Positions 17,007 through 27,016 are shown, counted from the first letter of the stretch. The stretch: 64,000 nt of DNA from Bog-756 sp963701325 (GCA_963701325.1 OY969604.1:868001-932000); one strand, 5' to 3'. Translations and numbers: made by a program. Notes: generated by a model from the sequence alone, not told the origin.

Positions 17007-19171
17007 CCATCTGGGAGCGCGTCGTCCAGGCCAACCGGCCGGGCCCACCCGAGCACTCGATCTCCTTCCGCGCCGCCTCGGTCGGGGCGGTGGTGGTCGG
17101 CGCGGGGGCCTGTTGGAGCCAGGGCGAGCTCAGCGTTCCGGTCACGCTCTTCACGATCGCGGCCACGGTGGTCGGGAACGTCCTCTCCTACCGCCGGCGC
17201 AGTGACCCGTGGCCGGCGGTCAAGCCGATCCTGGCGGTGTGCGCGGTGGGAGGGTTCGTCTGGTTCATCGCGACGGTGACCCATTCGGCCACCCCCGGGG
17301 ACATCTCGACGGTCGAGAGCCCGCTGGCGGTCCTCTTCGCCTGGGTGCTGAGCACCCACGCATTCGACGTCCCGGCCCGGCGTGACGTCGCCTACTCGCT
17401 GGCCGGGTCGACCGCTCTGATCGCCGTCGCCGCGGCGCAGTCGGTGGACCTCACCCTCGGGGTGTTCGTCCTGGCCTGGCTCGGCTGCGGGCTCTGGGGG
17501 CTGCTGGCCATGTGGCAGTCGATGACGGGGACCAAGGGCGTGCCCTGGGGGACCCTCACGCTGTCCGGGGTGATCGTCGCCCTGGTCGCGACGCTCTTGA
17601 TCGGGGTGCTCCCCGCCCCCCGGGTCTCGACCTCCCTCGTCTTCCCGTCCTCGTCGGCCGGCTCGCCACCAGTGGACAGCCCCAACGACCTGACCGACGG
17701 GTCGGCCGCGCTGCCGGCGCATGCGGCCAGCGCCGACGGGCGGACCCGGGTGGGAGGTTTCCTCGGCTTCGCCACGTCCCTCGACACCGGGATCCGCGCC
17801 TCGCTCGGCGACGAAGTGGTCATGCGGGTCCGGGCCAGCCGTCCCAACTTCTGGATCGGCCAGACCTACGACCAGTGGACCGGTCAGGACTGGCTGCAGT
17901 CGGCCGACCCGGTCGACGGCAACCACGTGGTCCGGCTCGAGTCCGGCTCTCCCTTCGCGATCCCCCTGGCCCAGGATCAGGTCGCGGAAAAGGCCAGTGG
18001 CGCGGCGGACATCCAGACGTTCTACCTGGCCGAATCGGGGCCGAACCTCGTCTTCCACGCCGACAACGCCGAGCGGGTCTACGTCGAGGCCAAGTCGCTC
18101 TACCTGACCGGCGACGGCACCATCGTGTCCTCCACGTCGATGGGACAGGGAACCATCTACACGGTGGTCTCGGCCGACAACTCGGCCACGACCGCCCAGC
18201 TCGAGGCGGCCACCGTGCCGGTGTCTGCGTCGGGATCGGCCGCTGACACGCTCCCGTCCGCACAGGAGAGCCGCTACCTCCAGCTGCCCCACCCCTATCC
18301 GCGTGTGGCGGCGCTCGCCGCTTCGATCACCGGGGGTGTGGCCGCGCCTGGCAGCGCCGACCCACACACCTACGACAAGGTCGAGGCCATCGAACAGTGG
18401 ATGTCCTCCCACATCCAGTACACGACCGACATCCCACCCCTTGCCCCGGGTGCCGACGCGGTGGACAGCTTCCTGTTCGGCTCCCGTCTCGGCTTCTGCG
18501 AGCAGATCTCGACGGCGACGGTGGTCATGCTGCGCACCCTCGGCATCCCCGCCCGGGAGGCCGTCGGCTACGTCCCGGGCGCCTACGACCCGATCACCGA
18601 TCTCTACGACGTCCAGGCCAAGGACGCCCACGCCTGGGTACAGGTCTGGTTCCCGGGGTACGGCTGGCAGAACTTCGACCCCACCGCGGACGTGCCGCTC
18701 GCCAATCCGTCGCCCGGGTCGGTCCTGGCCCGCAGCACCGGGCGGTTCCTCGCCGGGCTGCCCTGGATCCCGCTCGGTCTGGTGGCGGTCCCGGCCGCGG
18801 CAGCAGTGCTCGTCGTCCGCCGCCGGCGGCGGCGCCCGCCTACCTGGGCGCACCAGGTGGCTGCCGACCTCGGTCGCGGCGGAGCGCGCCTCGGACTGCC
18901 ACGGCTCGGACACGAGACGCTGACCACCTACGGGTCGCGACTGGCGGCTGCCGATCTCGTGTACACGGACGGGATCCTCTCGGTCACCGCCCTCGTGGAG
19001 CGGGCCACCTACGCGGGCATCGAACCATCGGCCGACCAGATCGCCAGAGCACTCGCCTTCACCCGCCGGTTCCGGAGCACCCAACGGCGCCGGCCGCGCG
19101 TCGGCGCTCAGGACCGCGCGTGGGCCAACGCCTCGTCGAAGGAAGCGCCGGCGGCCAGCAGGGGGCGGTAA
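17003..19171 (+). CDS. TgpA-like transmembrane transglutaminase-domain protein
   Basis: The 722-residue protein has about six N-terminal membrane segments within the first 210 residues. A large outside domain follows with a transglutaminase-like core: catalytic C499 (RLGFCEQISTATV), H543 (DAHAWVQVWFPG) and D559 (NFDPTAD). One further membrane helix (LPWIPLGLVAVPAAAAVLVV) is followed by a basic cytoplasmic tail. This is the TgpA/DUF3488 layout. The catalytic triad is complete, so it is probably an active cysteine protease or amidase at the envelope. The GTG start overlaps the DUF58 stop. The last 64 bases overlap the 3' end of the convergent reductase gene. Confidence 0.92.
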   Translation: MTIWERVVQANRPGPPEHSISFRAASVGAVVVGAGACWSQGELSVPVTLFTIAATVVGNVLSYRRRSDPWPAVKPILAVCAVGGFVWFIATVTHSATPGDISTVESPLAVLFAWVLSTHAFDVPARRDVAYSLAGSTALIAVAAAQSVDLTLGVFVLAWLGCGLWGLLAMWQSMTGTKGVPWGTLTLSGVIVALVATLLIGVLPAPRVSTSLVFPSSSAGSPPVDSPNDLTDGSAALPAHAASADGRTRVGGFLGFATSLDTGIRASLGDEVVMRVRASRPNFWIGQTYDQWTGQDWLQSADPVDGNHVVRLESGSPFAIPLAQDQVAEKASGAADIQTFYLAESGPNLVFHADNAERVYVEAKSLYLTGDGTIVSSTSMGQGTIYTVVSADNSATTAQLEAATVPVSASGSAADTLPSAQESRYLQLPHPYPRVAALAASITGGVAAPGSADPHTYDKVEAIEQWMSSHIQYTTDIPPLAPGADAVDSFLFGSRLGFCEQISTATVVMLRTLGIPAREAVGYVPGAYDPITDLYDVQAKDAHAWVQVWFPGYGWQNFDPTADVPLANPSPGSVLARSTGRFLAGLPWIPLGLVAVPAAAAVLVVRRRRRRPPTWAHQVAADLGRGGARLGLPRLGHETLTTYGSRLAAADLVYTDGILSVTALVERATYAGIEPSADQIARALAFTRRFRSTQRRRPRVGAQDRAWANASSKEAPAASRGR

Positions 19172-20343
19172 GGCATGAGCTGGCGCGGTTGGCTGAATGC
19201 CAGCGCGGCAGCGAGCCGATCCCCTTCCCGGTAGAGGGCGATCAGCTTCCCCTCCTCCGGCGAACCGCTCACCACGACGGGATCGTGGTCCGGGTTGGGA
19301 AGGCCGAGCATCTGGATCTTGGTCGTGTACTGGTCCGACCAGAAGAAGGGCACCGGGTCGTAGGTCTCGGCGGCGGCCGATCCCGCGAGCAGGTTGCGGG
19401 CGGCGACGGCTCCTCCTTCGGCTGCGTTGGTCCAGTGCTCGACACGGACGAGGCCCCCGCTCGACGGCCGCTGCCAGCGGGCGATGTCGCCGGCAGCCAC
19501 CACCTGGTCGGCGGCGAACAGTGAGCTGTCGCAGATGATGCCATTGTCGATCGCGAGCCCGGAGTCGGTCAGCCAGCCCACCGCCGGGACCACCCCGATC
19601 CCGACGACCACCACGTCGGCCGCGAGGCGGGTGCCGTCCGCCAGGTACACGGCGACCGGGTCGGCACCGCCCGGATCGGCGACCAGACGGTCCACTCCCA
19701 CGCCGGTGCGCACCGTGACCCCCTGGGCGCGGTGGAGATCGGCGCAGACCTCGCCCATCCGTTCGCCGAGGACCCGACCCATCGGCGTGGGGAGGGATTC
19801 CACCAGCGTCACCGTGGCCCCCGACGTGCGGCAGGTGGCGGCCACCTCGGCTCCGATGAACCCCGCTCCGACCACCACCAGGCGCGGCTCGGGGCCGGCC
19901 GCCTCGAGGCCTGCCTTGATGCCGAGGCAGTCGTCGAGCGTGCGCAGGGTGAAGACGCCGGGCATCCCCTCCGTGCCGGGCAGCCGGCGGGCCGACGCAC
20001 CGGTGGCAACGATGAGCCCGTCGTAGTGCAGGTCGGTCCCGTCGCCGAACGAGACGGTGCGGGCGTCCGTGTCGAGCCTGGTGGCGCGGCGACCCAGCCG
20101 GAACTCGAGTCCGAGGGTGTCGAGGACGTCGGGCGCGTGGTGGTGGATCCGTGCGACATCCCACTTGCCGGCGAGCAGTTGCTTGGACAGGGGTGGCCGG
20201 TCGTAGGGAGCATGCAGCTCATCACCCGCGATGATCACCGGTCCGGTGTGGTGCTCGTGGCGGATCTCCTCGGCTGCCCGAAGCCCGGCGAGCGAGGCTC
20301 CCACCACGACGACGGTCGACTCCGGTGACAGGGGATCGCTCAT
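19108..20343 (-). CDS. FAD-dependent ferredoxin/rubredoxin-type reductase
   Basis: This 411-residue pyridine nucleotide-disulfide-type reductase resembles ferredoxin reductases of Rieske oxygenases and P450 systems. An N-terminal FAD motif VVVVGASLAGLRAAEEIR, the mid NADH motif LVVVGAGFIGAEVAATCR (residues ~147-165), and VVVVGIGVVPAVGWL are visible, and the reductase C-terminal domain follows. No partner ferredoxin gene is adjacent. The ATG at 20341-20343 (MSDPL) was chosen over an ATG three codons earlier. The 3' end runs 64 bases into the tgpA-like gene on the other strand, a notable overlap. Confidence 0.9.
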   Translation of the reverse strand: MSDPLSPESTVVVVGASLAGLRAAEEIRHEHHTGPVIIAGDELHAPYDRPPLSKQLLAGKWDVARIHHHAPDVLDTLGLEFRLGRRATRLDTDARTVSFGDGTDLHYDGLIVATGASARRLPGTEGMPGVFTLRTLDDCLGIKAGLEAAGPEPRLVVVGAGFIGAEVAATCRTSGATVTLVESLPTPMGRVLGERMGEVCADLHRAQGVTVRTGVGVDRLVADPGGADPVAVYLADGTRLAADVVVVGIGVVPAVGWLTDSGLAIDNGIICDSSLFAADQVVAAGDIARWQRPSSGGLVRVEHWTNAAEGGAVAARNLLAGSAAAETYDPVPFFWSDQYTTKIQMLGLPNPDHDPVVVSGSPEEGKLIALYREGDRLAAALAFSQPRQLMPYRPLLAAGASFDEALAHARS

Positions 20344-20374
20344 GGCCGGCATCGTAGGGTGGCCGCGGGTCGTC

Positions 20375-21112
20375 TCACCCGCCGAACATGGTCATCCACT
20401 GCTCGGGGGTGCGCAGCTGGAACACGTAGTTGTGGGCCCGGGTGTACCCCATGGTGGCGGACGGCTCGGGCGAATAGAGGTGCCCGGGGTAGAGGATCGT
20501 GTCGTCGGGGACCTTGGCCAGCCGGGTCGTGAGCGACTCGTACATCGCAGCGGGATCGGCGCCCGGCAGGTCGGTACGGCCGCACCCCTCGAGGAAGAGG
20601 GTGTCCCCGGCGATGAGCCGGTCCCCGACCAGGAAGCACTGGCTACCCGGGGTGTGCCCGGGAGTGTGGACCAGGGTCACCGGGACCCCGCCGACCTCGA
20701 GGACGTCGCCACCCTCGTGGGTGACCAGTTCCCCCGCGCCGACGCCGGTCGACCGGACCACCCACGGAGCCTCTGCGGCCTGGACGTGGACCGGGACCGG
20801 GGACACCTCGAGCAGCCGGGTGATGCCCTCGACACCCCACCCCATGAGGTCACCGCCGACGTGGTCGGCGTGGTAGTGGGTGGCCAGCGCGCCGACACAG
20901 GTCATCCCGTCGGCCGCGAGCATCCCGAGGAGGTCGTCCACGCCGTATGCCGGGTCGACGATGACCGCTTCGCCCGTCTCCCGGTCGCCCACCAGGTAGA
21001 CGAAGTTGACCATCTGACGGGCCACCGGATCGGCGGTCGCGAAGTCCCGACCCGCCAGGAGCTGACGGAAGTACAGCCGCTCGGGCGCAACGCTGCGATC
21101 GGTCACTCCCAC
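20375..21112 (-). CDS. MBL-fold metallohydrolase (glyoxalase II / persulfide dioxygenase-like)
   Basis: The 245-residue protein carries the metallo-beta-lactamase motif THYHADHVGGD, HTPGHTPGSQCFLVG, a metal-bridging Asp in IAGDTLF, and a C-terminal YPGHLYSP histidine. The GCGRTDLPGADP segment after GDTLF is typical of ETHE1/persulfide-dioxygenase and related hydrolases. Two GTG starts are possible (21112, or 21106 two codons later). It lies 31 bases after the divergently read reductase start and on the same strand, so the two may be cotranscribed. Substrate unresolved: a glutathione or mycothiol thioester or persulfide. Confidence 0.88.
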   Translation of the reverse strand: MGVTDRSVAPERLYFRQLLAGRDFATADPVARQMVNFVYLVGDRETGEAVIVDPAYGVDDLLGMLAADGMTCVGALATHYHADHVGGDLMGWGVEGITRLLEVSPVPVHVQAAEAPWVVRSTGVGAGELVTHEGGDVLEVGGVPVTLVHTPGHTPGSQCFLVGDRLIAGDTLFLEGCGRTDLPGADPAAMYESLTTRLAKVPDDTILYPGHLYSPEPSATMGYTRAHNYVFQLRTPEQWMTMFGG

Positions 21113-21190
21113 ACCTTACGGGTCCTCCGGGGCCCGGACCGCGGCGCAGGATACGATCCCGAAAGCCGCGACCGGAGGGGTGGCCATGCG

Positions 21191-22786
21191 ATGACCGACC
21201 AGCGCAGTCCGACCAGAGGTCCCGACATCGGGTCGGCTGCCGCCATGCTCCGGCACTGGGGGACCGTCCGGCCCGACGCGCCGATGCTCACCCAGGACGG
21301 GCGGAGCGTGACCTGGGGATGGATGTACCGGGACGCAACGCGGGTGGCGAGCGCCCTGGCCGCCGCCGGGGTCGTGCCCGGGGACCGGGTGGCCTTCCTC
21401 GACCGCAACGGCATCGAGTACTTCGAGGTGCTGTTCGGCTGTGCCCTGATGGGAGCGGTCAGCGTGGCCGTCAACTGGCGCCTCGCCCCGGCCGAGATGG
21501 CAGCGGTCCTCGAGGACGCCGGGGCCACGGTGCTCTTCCACGGCGGCGACTACTCCGCAGCGGTCAAGGAGATCGCTCCGGTCGTGACGACCGTCCGCCA
21601 CTGGGTACCGCTCGACGAGTTCGGCGACTGGCTGGACAGGACGGCGCAACCGCACCCGACCGATCCCGGGTTCGACCCCGGGCCGGAGGACGTGGTGACC
21701 CAGCTCTACACGTCAGGGACCACCGGGTTGCCCAAGGGCGTGATGATCTCGGGCGACAACCTGGCGACCATCCTGGCCAAGGCCAGCGAGGTCTTCCACA
21801 TCGGCGAGGACACCGTGTCGATGGTGGCCATGCCGGTGTTCCACATCGGGGGCACCGGCTGGGCGCTCTCGGGGATGTCGCGTGGGGGGCACTCGATCAT
21901 CGTGCGGGACGTGGACCCCGCCGCCATCCTGTCTGTCATCGAGGAGCACCGGATCACCGAGACCTTCGTCGTGCCTGCCGTCCTCATGCTGCTGTTGGCG
22001 ACCAAGGAGCTGGCAACCACCGACGTCAGCTCGCTGCGCACCGTGTTCTACGGCGCCTCGCCGATCAGCGAGGACGTCCTCGTGCGCTCGATGGGGGCGC
22101 TCGACTGCCAGTTCATCCAGCTCTACGGCCTGACCGAGACCACCGGGGCGATCACCGCGCTCGAGTCCGGAGACCACGACCCCGACGGCCTGAGAGCACA
22201 CCTCCTCCGCTCGGCGGGCAGGCCCTTCGATCACGTCGAACTGAGGATCGTGGATCCGGCGACCGGGGAGGAGCTGCCGCAGGGGACGGTCGGCGAGGTG
22301 GTGACCCGCTCCTCCCAGAACATGCTCGGCTACTGGAACAAACCCGACGAGACCGGCGCGGTCCTCTCCGGCGACGGGTGGTTCCGCACCGGCGATGCCG
22401 GATGGCTCGACGGGGAGGGGTACCTCTTCCTGCACGACCGGATCAAGGACATGATCGTGTCCGGGGGAGAGAACGTGTACCCCGCCGAGGTCGAGAACGC
22501 GCTGCTCGCCCATCCGGCGGTGGCGGATGCCGCGGTCATCGGTGTGCCGGACGACCGTTGGGGCGAGACGGTGAAGGCGATCGTGGTCAAGGCCCCTCAG
22601 TCATCCGTGGACGACGAGGCGCTCAGCGCCGACATCCTGGCCGCCACCCGCGACCGTCTGGCCCACTTCAAGTGCCCGACCTCGATCGACTTTCGCGACG
22701 TGCTGCCGCGCACGCCGTCTGGCAAAGTGCTCAAGCGCGAACTCCGAGCCCCCTACTGGGCCGGCCGGGAACGCAACATCGGCTGA
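21191..22786 (+). CDS. Long-chain fatty acid--CoA ligase (AMP-binding)
   Basis: This enzyme activates a carboxylic acid as an acyl-adenylate and then forms the CoA thioester. The 531-residue protein has the P-loop YTSGTTGLPKGVM near residue 180, YGLTETTGAI near 315, the hinge GDGWFRTGDAGWLDGEGYLF followed by DRIKDMIVSGGENVYPAEVE, and the C-terminal catalytic lysine in PRTPSGKVLKREL. The ATG at 21191 fits the conserved N-terminus. It runs divergently from the MBL gene and converges on xseB with only 11 bases between stops. Chain length of the substrate cannot be stated. Confidence 0.93.
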   Translation: MTDQRSPTRGPDIGSAAAMLRHWGTVRPDAPMLTQDGRSVTWGWMYRDATRVASALAAAGVVPGDRVAFLDRNGIEYFEVLFGCALMGAVSVAVNWRLAPAEMAAVLEDAGATVLFHGGDYSAAVKEIAPVVTTVRHWVPLDEFGDWLDRTAQPHPTDPGFDPGPEDVVTQLYTSGTTGLPKGVMISGDNLATILAKASEVFHIGEDTVSMVAMPVFHIGGTGWALSGMSRGGHSIIVRDVDPAAILSVIEEHRITETFVVPAVLMLLLATKELATTDVSSLRTVFYGASPISEDVLVRSMGALDCQFIQLYGLTETTGAITALESGDHDPDGLRAHLLRSAGRPFDHVELRIVDPATGEELPQGTVGEVVTRSSQNMLGYWNKPDETGAVLSGDGWFRTGDAGWLDGEGYLFLHDRIKDMIVSGGENVYPAEVENALLAHPAVADAAVIGVPDDRWGETVKAIVVKAPQSSVDDEALSADILAATRDRLAHFKCPTSIDFRDVLPRTPSGKVLKRELRAPYWAGRERNIG

Positions 22787-22797
22787 GGACCGTCCCC

Positions 22798-23142
22798 TCA
22801 GAACAGGCCGGGCGGACCGCCGTCGTCGTCGCCGGCGTCAGAGGTGGCGTCTGCCACGCCCTCTTCGTCGTCGATCTCTTCGCCGCCGACCTCGCCGCGT
22901 CCGACGGCCTCCAGGCGGGGAACCAGCTCCTCGACCCGCATACGGGTTCGTCGGAGGCGACGGTCGAGCTCGTCGACGATGTCAGTGGCCCGCTCCAACT
23001 GCTCGACCAGGCGATCGACGTCGACCACCCCGGTCTCGAACTCCTTGATGATCGCGTCGAGCTCCGCGCCGGCGTCCGAATAGCTGAGGCCGGTGACCGC
23101 CGGCCCTCCGGATCCACGCTCACCAGGTGCGCCTGTCGCCAT
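22798..23142 (-). CDS. xseB: Exodeoxyribonuclease VII small subunit
   Basis: XseB is the regulatory subunit of the single-strand exonuclease VII. Residues ~18-80 hold the family core: LSYSDAGAELDAIIKEFE, then VDVDRLVEQLERATDIVDEL, forming the usual helical hairpin. Residues 81-114 are an acidic, disordered extension beyond the usual ~75 residues. The ATG overlaps the last base of the xseA stop (TAATG), so translation is coupled. Confidence 0.93.
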   Translation of the reverse strand: MATGAPGERGSGGPAVTGLSYSDAGAELDAIIKEFETGVVDVDRLVEQLERATDIVDELDRRLRRTRMRVEELVPRLEAVGRGEVGGEEIDDEEGVADATSDAGDDDGGPPGLF

Positions 23143-24530
23143 TACTCCATCCCTCCATCCGGGTCGTTGCGATCGTCGTCCCCCCGCGCCTCGACGGCGG
23201 TGACCGTGGAGGACACCTGGCCGTCGGAGACGAGTGTGCGCAGCGCGGTGCCCGGAGTCAGACCGGTGACCGTCCGCAGCACCGCGCCGGAGGTGTCGCG
23301 GGTCACCGAGTAGCCGCGCTCGAGCTGGCGCTGGTAGTCGTAGGCCCCGAGCAACCGCCGCCACTGCTCGACGCGGAGGTCCTCGGCGCGCAAGCCACGC
23401 GCCGCCGCCCGGGTCACCGTGGCGCAGCAGGTGGTCAGACGCTGTGCATGGGCGTCGAGCTGACCGCGGCCCGCGCCGCGCAGGATGCCGGCCCGATGAC
23501 CGAGGCGCTCTGCGTGGCGGTCGAGCTGGGAGCGCGCCCCGGTCGCCATCCCGTGGCGGCCCCGGTCGAGGCCGCGCTGGGCGCGGGCCATCTCGTCCCC
23601 GGCCATCCGGGCGGCGACGACGCCCGCCTCCATACTGGATCGCCAGAATTCGAGCGCCAGTCGAGCGAGCTCCTGACCGCACTCGGTCGGGGTGATGAAG
23701 GAACGGTTGGCTACCTCGTCGGCCACCGACTGATCACCGGTGTGGCCGATGCCGGTCCACACCGGCGTGGTGGACATGGCGATCGCCCGGGCCACCCGCT
23801 CGGCGTCGAAGGTGGCCAGGTCGGCTTTCGACCCGCCACCGCGGACGACGACGATGATGTCGCGGTCCGGGCCCTGGAGCCTGGTGATCCCCGCCGAAAC
23901 CGTGGCGGCGGCCTGACGACCCTGCACCCGGGACTTGGCGACTGCCACCTCGAAGGCCATGCCGGATTCCTCGAGTTGACCCAGGAAGTCGCGATAGCCC
24001 TCGGTGCCGGGGCTGGCCACCAGCCCGAGGCGGAGCGGAAGGCGGGGAACGGGGAGGCGACGGTTGCGCTCGAAGAGGCCTTCGTCGACCAGCGCCTTGA
24101 TCAGCCGGGCCCGTTCGGCGGCCACCTTGCCGAGCAGCGCATCGGTATCGAGCTCGGAGAGGATGAAGCTGATGTCGCCGCGGGGCTTGTAGAGCTGCGC
24201 CTCGCCCCGGACCCTGACGACAAGGCCGGTGTCGAGGGTGATGCCCAGCTGGTCGAGGGTCGAGCGCACCGCTCGCCAGCGGCTCGACCAGCAGACGACC
24301 TTGAGGACGGGCGAACCGGTGTCGTGGGCGTGCTTCGGGTCGACCAGGTCCATGTAGCAGTGCCCACGCGAGCTGACGTTGAACGAGCGAACTTCGCCCG
24401 ACACCCACACCTGTCCGGGGAGGGCGTCCCTGAGGGCGCGGTCGATGCGGGCGTAGAGGTCGGCGATGGTGAGCGCGTCGCTGCCGGTGTGGTCGGTGAT
24501 GAGGCGGCGGGCCCGGGACTCGAGGGACAC
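23142..24530 (-). CDS. xseA: Exodeoxyribonuclease VII large subunit
   Basis: XseA is the catalytic subunit of exonuclease VII. The 462-residue protein has an N-terminal OB fold (VWVSGEVRSFNVSSRGHCYM), then the catalytic core with GLVASPGTEGYRDF, DIIVVVRGGGSKADLATFD, and GIGHTGDQSVADEVANRSF, followed by a long coiled helical region and the QRQLERGYSVTRD tail. The start is GTG at 24528-24530. It is transcribed away from rnpB; the 127 bases between them must contain both promoters. The coupled small subunit follows. Confidence 0.95.
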   Translation of the reverse strand: MSLESRARRLITDHTGSDALTIADLYARIDRALRDALPGQVWVSGEVRSFNVSSRGHCYMDLVDPKHAHDTGSPVLKVVCWSSRWRAVRSTLDQLGITLDTGLVVRVRGEAQLYKPRGDISFILSELDTDALLGKVAAERARLIKALVDEGLFERNRRLPVPRLPLRLGLVASPGTEGYRDFLGQLEESGMAFEVAVAKSRVQGRQAAATVSAGITRLQGPDRDIIVVVRGGGSKADLATFDAERVARAIAMSTTPVWTGIGHTGDQSVADEVANRSFITPTECGQELARLALEFWRSSMEAGVVAARMAGDEMARAQRGLDRGRHGMATGARSQLDRHAERLGHRAGILRGAGRGQLDAHAQRLTTCCATVTRAAARGLRAEDLRVEQWRRLLGAYDYQRQLERGYSVTRDTSGAVLRTVTGLTPGTALRTLVSDGQVSSTVTAVEARGDDDRNDPDGGME

Positions 24531-24657
24531 GGCGCCAGGTTAGAACCCCGGTGGGACGGGACGGCCGACGGTGGTCGGTGGCTGCCCGGGTGACAGACCG
24601 ACGGCGCCCGGGACCGGGATGCGCTGGGCCGTCGTGTCCTGTGGGACGATGGTGAGG

Positions 24658-25052
<395 letters not shown>

Positions 25053-25182
25053 CACTGTGCCTCTGGTCTGAGGATCTGCACAGACTTGTTCGCGGTCGGA
25101 CGCAGACCTGACACCACAGACTCCGCTCAACGGGTCGGCAGCGAACTGGGCCTCTCCGATCCGACAAGGCCGTCCGGCCGCC

Positions 25183-26136
25183 TCATGAGAAGTGGCGTTT
25201 GATCTCGTTTGCATAGCGGAGACCCAGCGTGTCTCCACGACTGAGCACCCATTCGGAAATGCCGATCGTGCCTGTTGACGGACCGTCCGAATCTGCCAGT
25301 CCGTCCGCCATCGCCAAGTACTCCTCCTGAGTGAGCAGTACATCGTGAAGTGCCAACCCCAGGAGCCGTGAGAGCACCGGGACTGCCGCACCGGGGACGT
25401 GGACGATGGCACACCGGCTAGCGACAGACTCGCGGATCAGCGTCACCAGTTCGGTGAACGTCGGCCGCTCGGGACCGACGGCGTCGGTGACACTGTCGTG
25501 ACGTTCGCTCCCCTTCTCGACGCAGAGTTGGGCGAGATCGTCGACGTGGATCCCCCTGATTCGATATGCCCCCCGGCCTCCAACGGCGAAGACGGGCAGA
25601 CGTCGCAACAACCATGCGATGTTGTTGACGAGCACGCCGCTGCCGCCGAACAGGATGGCAGGACGAACGACCGCAAAGGACACGTCGGATTCAGCCAGAG
25701 CACGCTCCACAAGAGCCTTTCCCCGGAAGTAGGGATAGGGAGACTCGATGCTGGGGTTGGTGATGCTGACATGGACGATCCGCTGTATGCCGGCACGCTT
25801 GGCCGCTTGAAACAGAGTGCGCGAGTTGGTGACCGCACGGTCGTGGTCGATCTGCTTGTGGGCAAAACGGACCCAGTAGGTGTTGTACAGGGTCGTCGCC
25901 CCTCGTAGCGATTCGACCAATCCCAGTTGGTCATCGAAGTCGAGAGGCCGCACCTCAATAGATCCGTCGCCCGCCGAGCGGCTCGGGTGGCCGGTGATCG
26001 TTCGCACTTGGCGACCACCGTCTCTCAAGGAGGTCGCGATGGCTCTTCCCGAGTAACTGAAGGCTCCGGTCACGACATCGAGACCTGTGTCTCCGGCAGT
26101 GCCAGTCCTCTCAGAGGTCGAAAGTGTCGTCGTCAT
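25183..26136 (-). CDS. NmrA/SDR-like NAD(P)-binding protein
   Basis: This 317-residue atypical short-chain dehydrogenase has an N-terminal VVTGAFSYSGRAIATSL nucleotide-binding loop (TGAxxxxG) near residue 22, a YNTYWVRFAHKQIDHD segment, and RIVHVSITNPSIESPYPYFR with a tyrosine-lysine pair (YFRGK). It resembles NADH-ubiquinone oxidoreductase-like epimerases and NmrA redox-sensing proteins. It overlaps the TetR gene upstream by four bases, so the two form a regulator/target pair. Composition is less GC-rich than the core genes, in line with an acquired segment. Confidence 0.83.
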   Translation of the reverse strand: MTTTLSTSERTGTAGDTGLDVVTGAFSYSGRAIATSLRDGGRQVRTITGHPSRSAGDGSIEVRPLDFDDQLGLVESLRGATTLYNTYWVRFAHKQIDHDRAVTNSRTLFQAAKRAGIQRIVHVSITNPSIESPYPYFRGKALVERALAESDVSFAVVRPAILFGGSGVLVNNIAWLLRRLPVFAVGGRGAYRIRGIHVDDLAQLCVEKGSERHDSVTDAVGPERPTFTELVTLIRESVASRCAIVHVPGAAVPVLSRLLGLALHDVLLTQEEYLAMADGLADSDGPSTGTIGISEWVLSRGDTLGLRYANEIKRHFS

Positions 26137-26783
26137 GCAGGCTCCTTCGTCGTGGGATCGGTCATGGCTTCCAACAGGTCGGCGAACCGTCGTGCCTGAG
26201 CGAACAGATCCAGCGCCGGCGTTCGGTCACCATCGAGATGACTGAGCATTTCGAGGCCGAGGTACAGAGCGACGATGCCGTAGGCCAGATCCTGTGATGG
26301 CACAACGTTGCTCAGCGGTGAGTCGACGAGAGCGTGCTCAATGGCGGTTTGCGCAAAGATCCTCCACGGTTCGATCCGAGCCGAAACTTCGGCATTCAGA
26401 CCAGGAGTGGATGATGCGCCGGCGATCATCTCGGCCAAGACAGTGATGTAGCCAGCGTCGAGATCGTTACGGAAGATGACCGAAGCGGCATCCACGAGTT
26501 GGCTTGGTGTGCTCGCTTCTGAGATCACCTGGCCGTACTGATCCAACCTCTCAGCACTGACAGCGTCGAGTGCGGCCAACAGGAGATTGGCAACAGAACC
26601 GAAGTGGTAGAAGATCAGCGCCTGATTCGATCCGGCACTCCGTGCAATGGCACGTGCGCTTGCTCCTGCAAAACCTTCCGCTTTCAAGGTCTGGATGGCT
26701 GCATCGATGAACAGTTGACGCGTTCCTGCTGATCGACTCTCGCCCTGTTCCGCCACATTGCTCGGACTACCCGGTTTGGCCAC
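26133..26783 (-). CDS. TetR family transcriptional regulator
   Basis: The 216-residue protein has the N-terminal TetR helix-turn-helix: TRQLFIDAAIQTLKAEGFAG, then SARAIARSAGSNQALIFYHF. The C-terminal ligand domain has no recognisable specificity. The start is GTG (26781-26783). A perfect-armed palindrome lies 13 bases upstream and is the likely autoregulatory operator. The downstream SDR gene overlaps and should be controlled by it; its substrate or product may be the inducer. Confidence 0.9.
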   Translation of the reverse strand: MAKPGSPSNVAEQGESRSAGTRQLFIDAAIQTLKAEGFAGASARAIARSAGSNQALIFYHFGSVANLLLAALDAVSAERLDQYGQVISEASTPSQLVDAASVIFRNDLDAGYITVLAEMIAGASSTPGLNAEVSARIEPWRIFAQTAIEHALVDSPLSNVVPSQDLAYGIVALYLGLEMLSHLDGDRTPALDLFAQARRFADLLEAMTDPTTKEPA

Positions 26784-26795
26784 GATTTCACTTTC

Positions 26796-26811
26796 TTGAG
26801 CGATTGCTCAA
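26796..26811. promoter_or_regulatory. Operator of the TetR/SDR operon
   Basis: TTGAGC and GCTCAA form perfect arms around a 4-base centre. A further GCTCAA half lies at 26819-26824. The position just before the regulator's start codon and the size suit a TetR dimer. Confidence 0.6.
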
Positions 26812-26981
26812 ATCATATGCTCAATAGCAGGTGGCGTCAATCCCGTAGTCCGACGGTCGGATCCGCCAGAGCAAACTCTGTGCACTTCGCAGAGGAGACT
26901 CCTGCACGGCGATCGGCGCTCCCCTGGGCACCATGAACGCTGCCTGCCGATCCTTCGGTGGGAGCGGCGGGCACTGGACGC

Positions 26982-27016
26982 AAAGAAGCCCCCGGAGTGG
27001 TACCGGGGGCTTCTTT
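26982..27016. terminator. Strong hairpin terminator after secreted-protein gene
   Basis: A perfect 14-bp stem (AAAGAAGCCCCCGG at 26982-26995, CCGGGGGCTTCTTT at 27003-27016) has a 7-base loop. It lies 36 bases past the stop of the minus-strand gene at 27052, with CTTCTTT after the GC stem on both strands. A second small CCCCC/GGGGG hairpin lies at 27023-27037. Probably a bidirectional rho-independent terminator. Confidence 0.8.

Noticed and set aside
16658..20164. 1168-codon open frame on the minus strand
   Set aside because: It lies antisense to the DUF58 and TgpA-like genes, has Arg/Gly/Pro/His-rich low-complexity content, and is explained by codon bias of the real genes.
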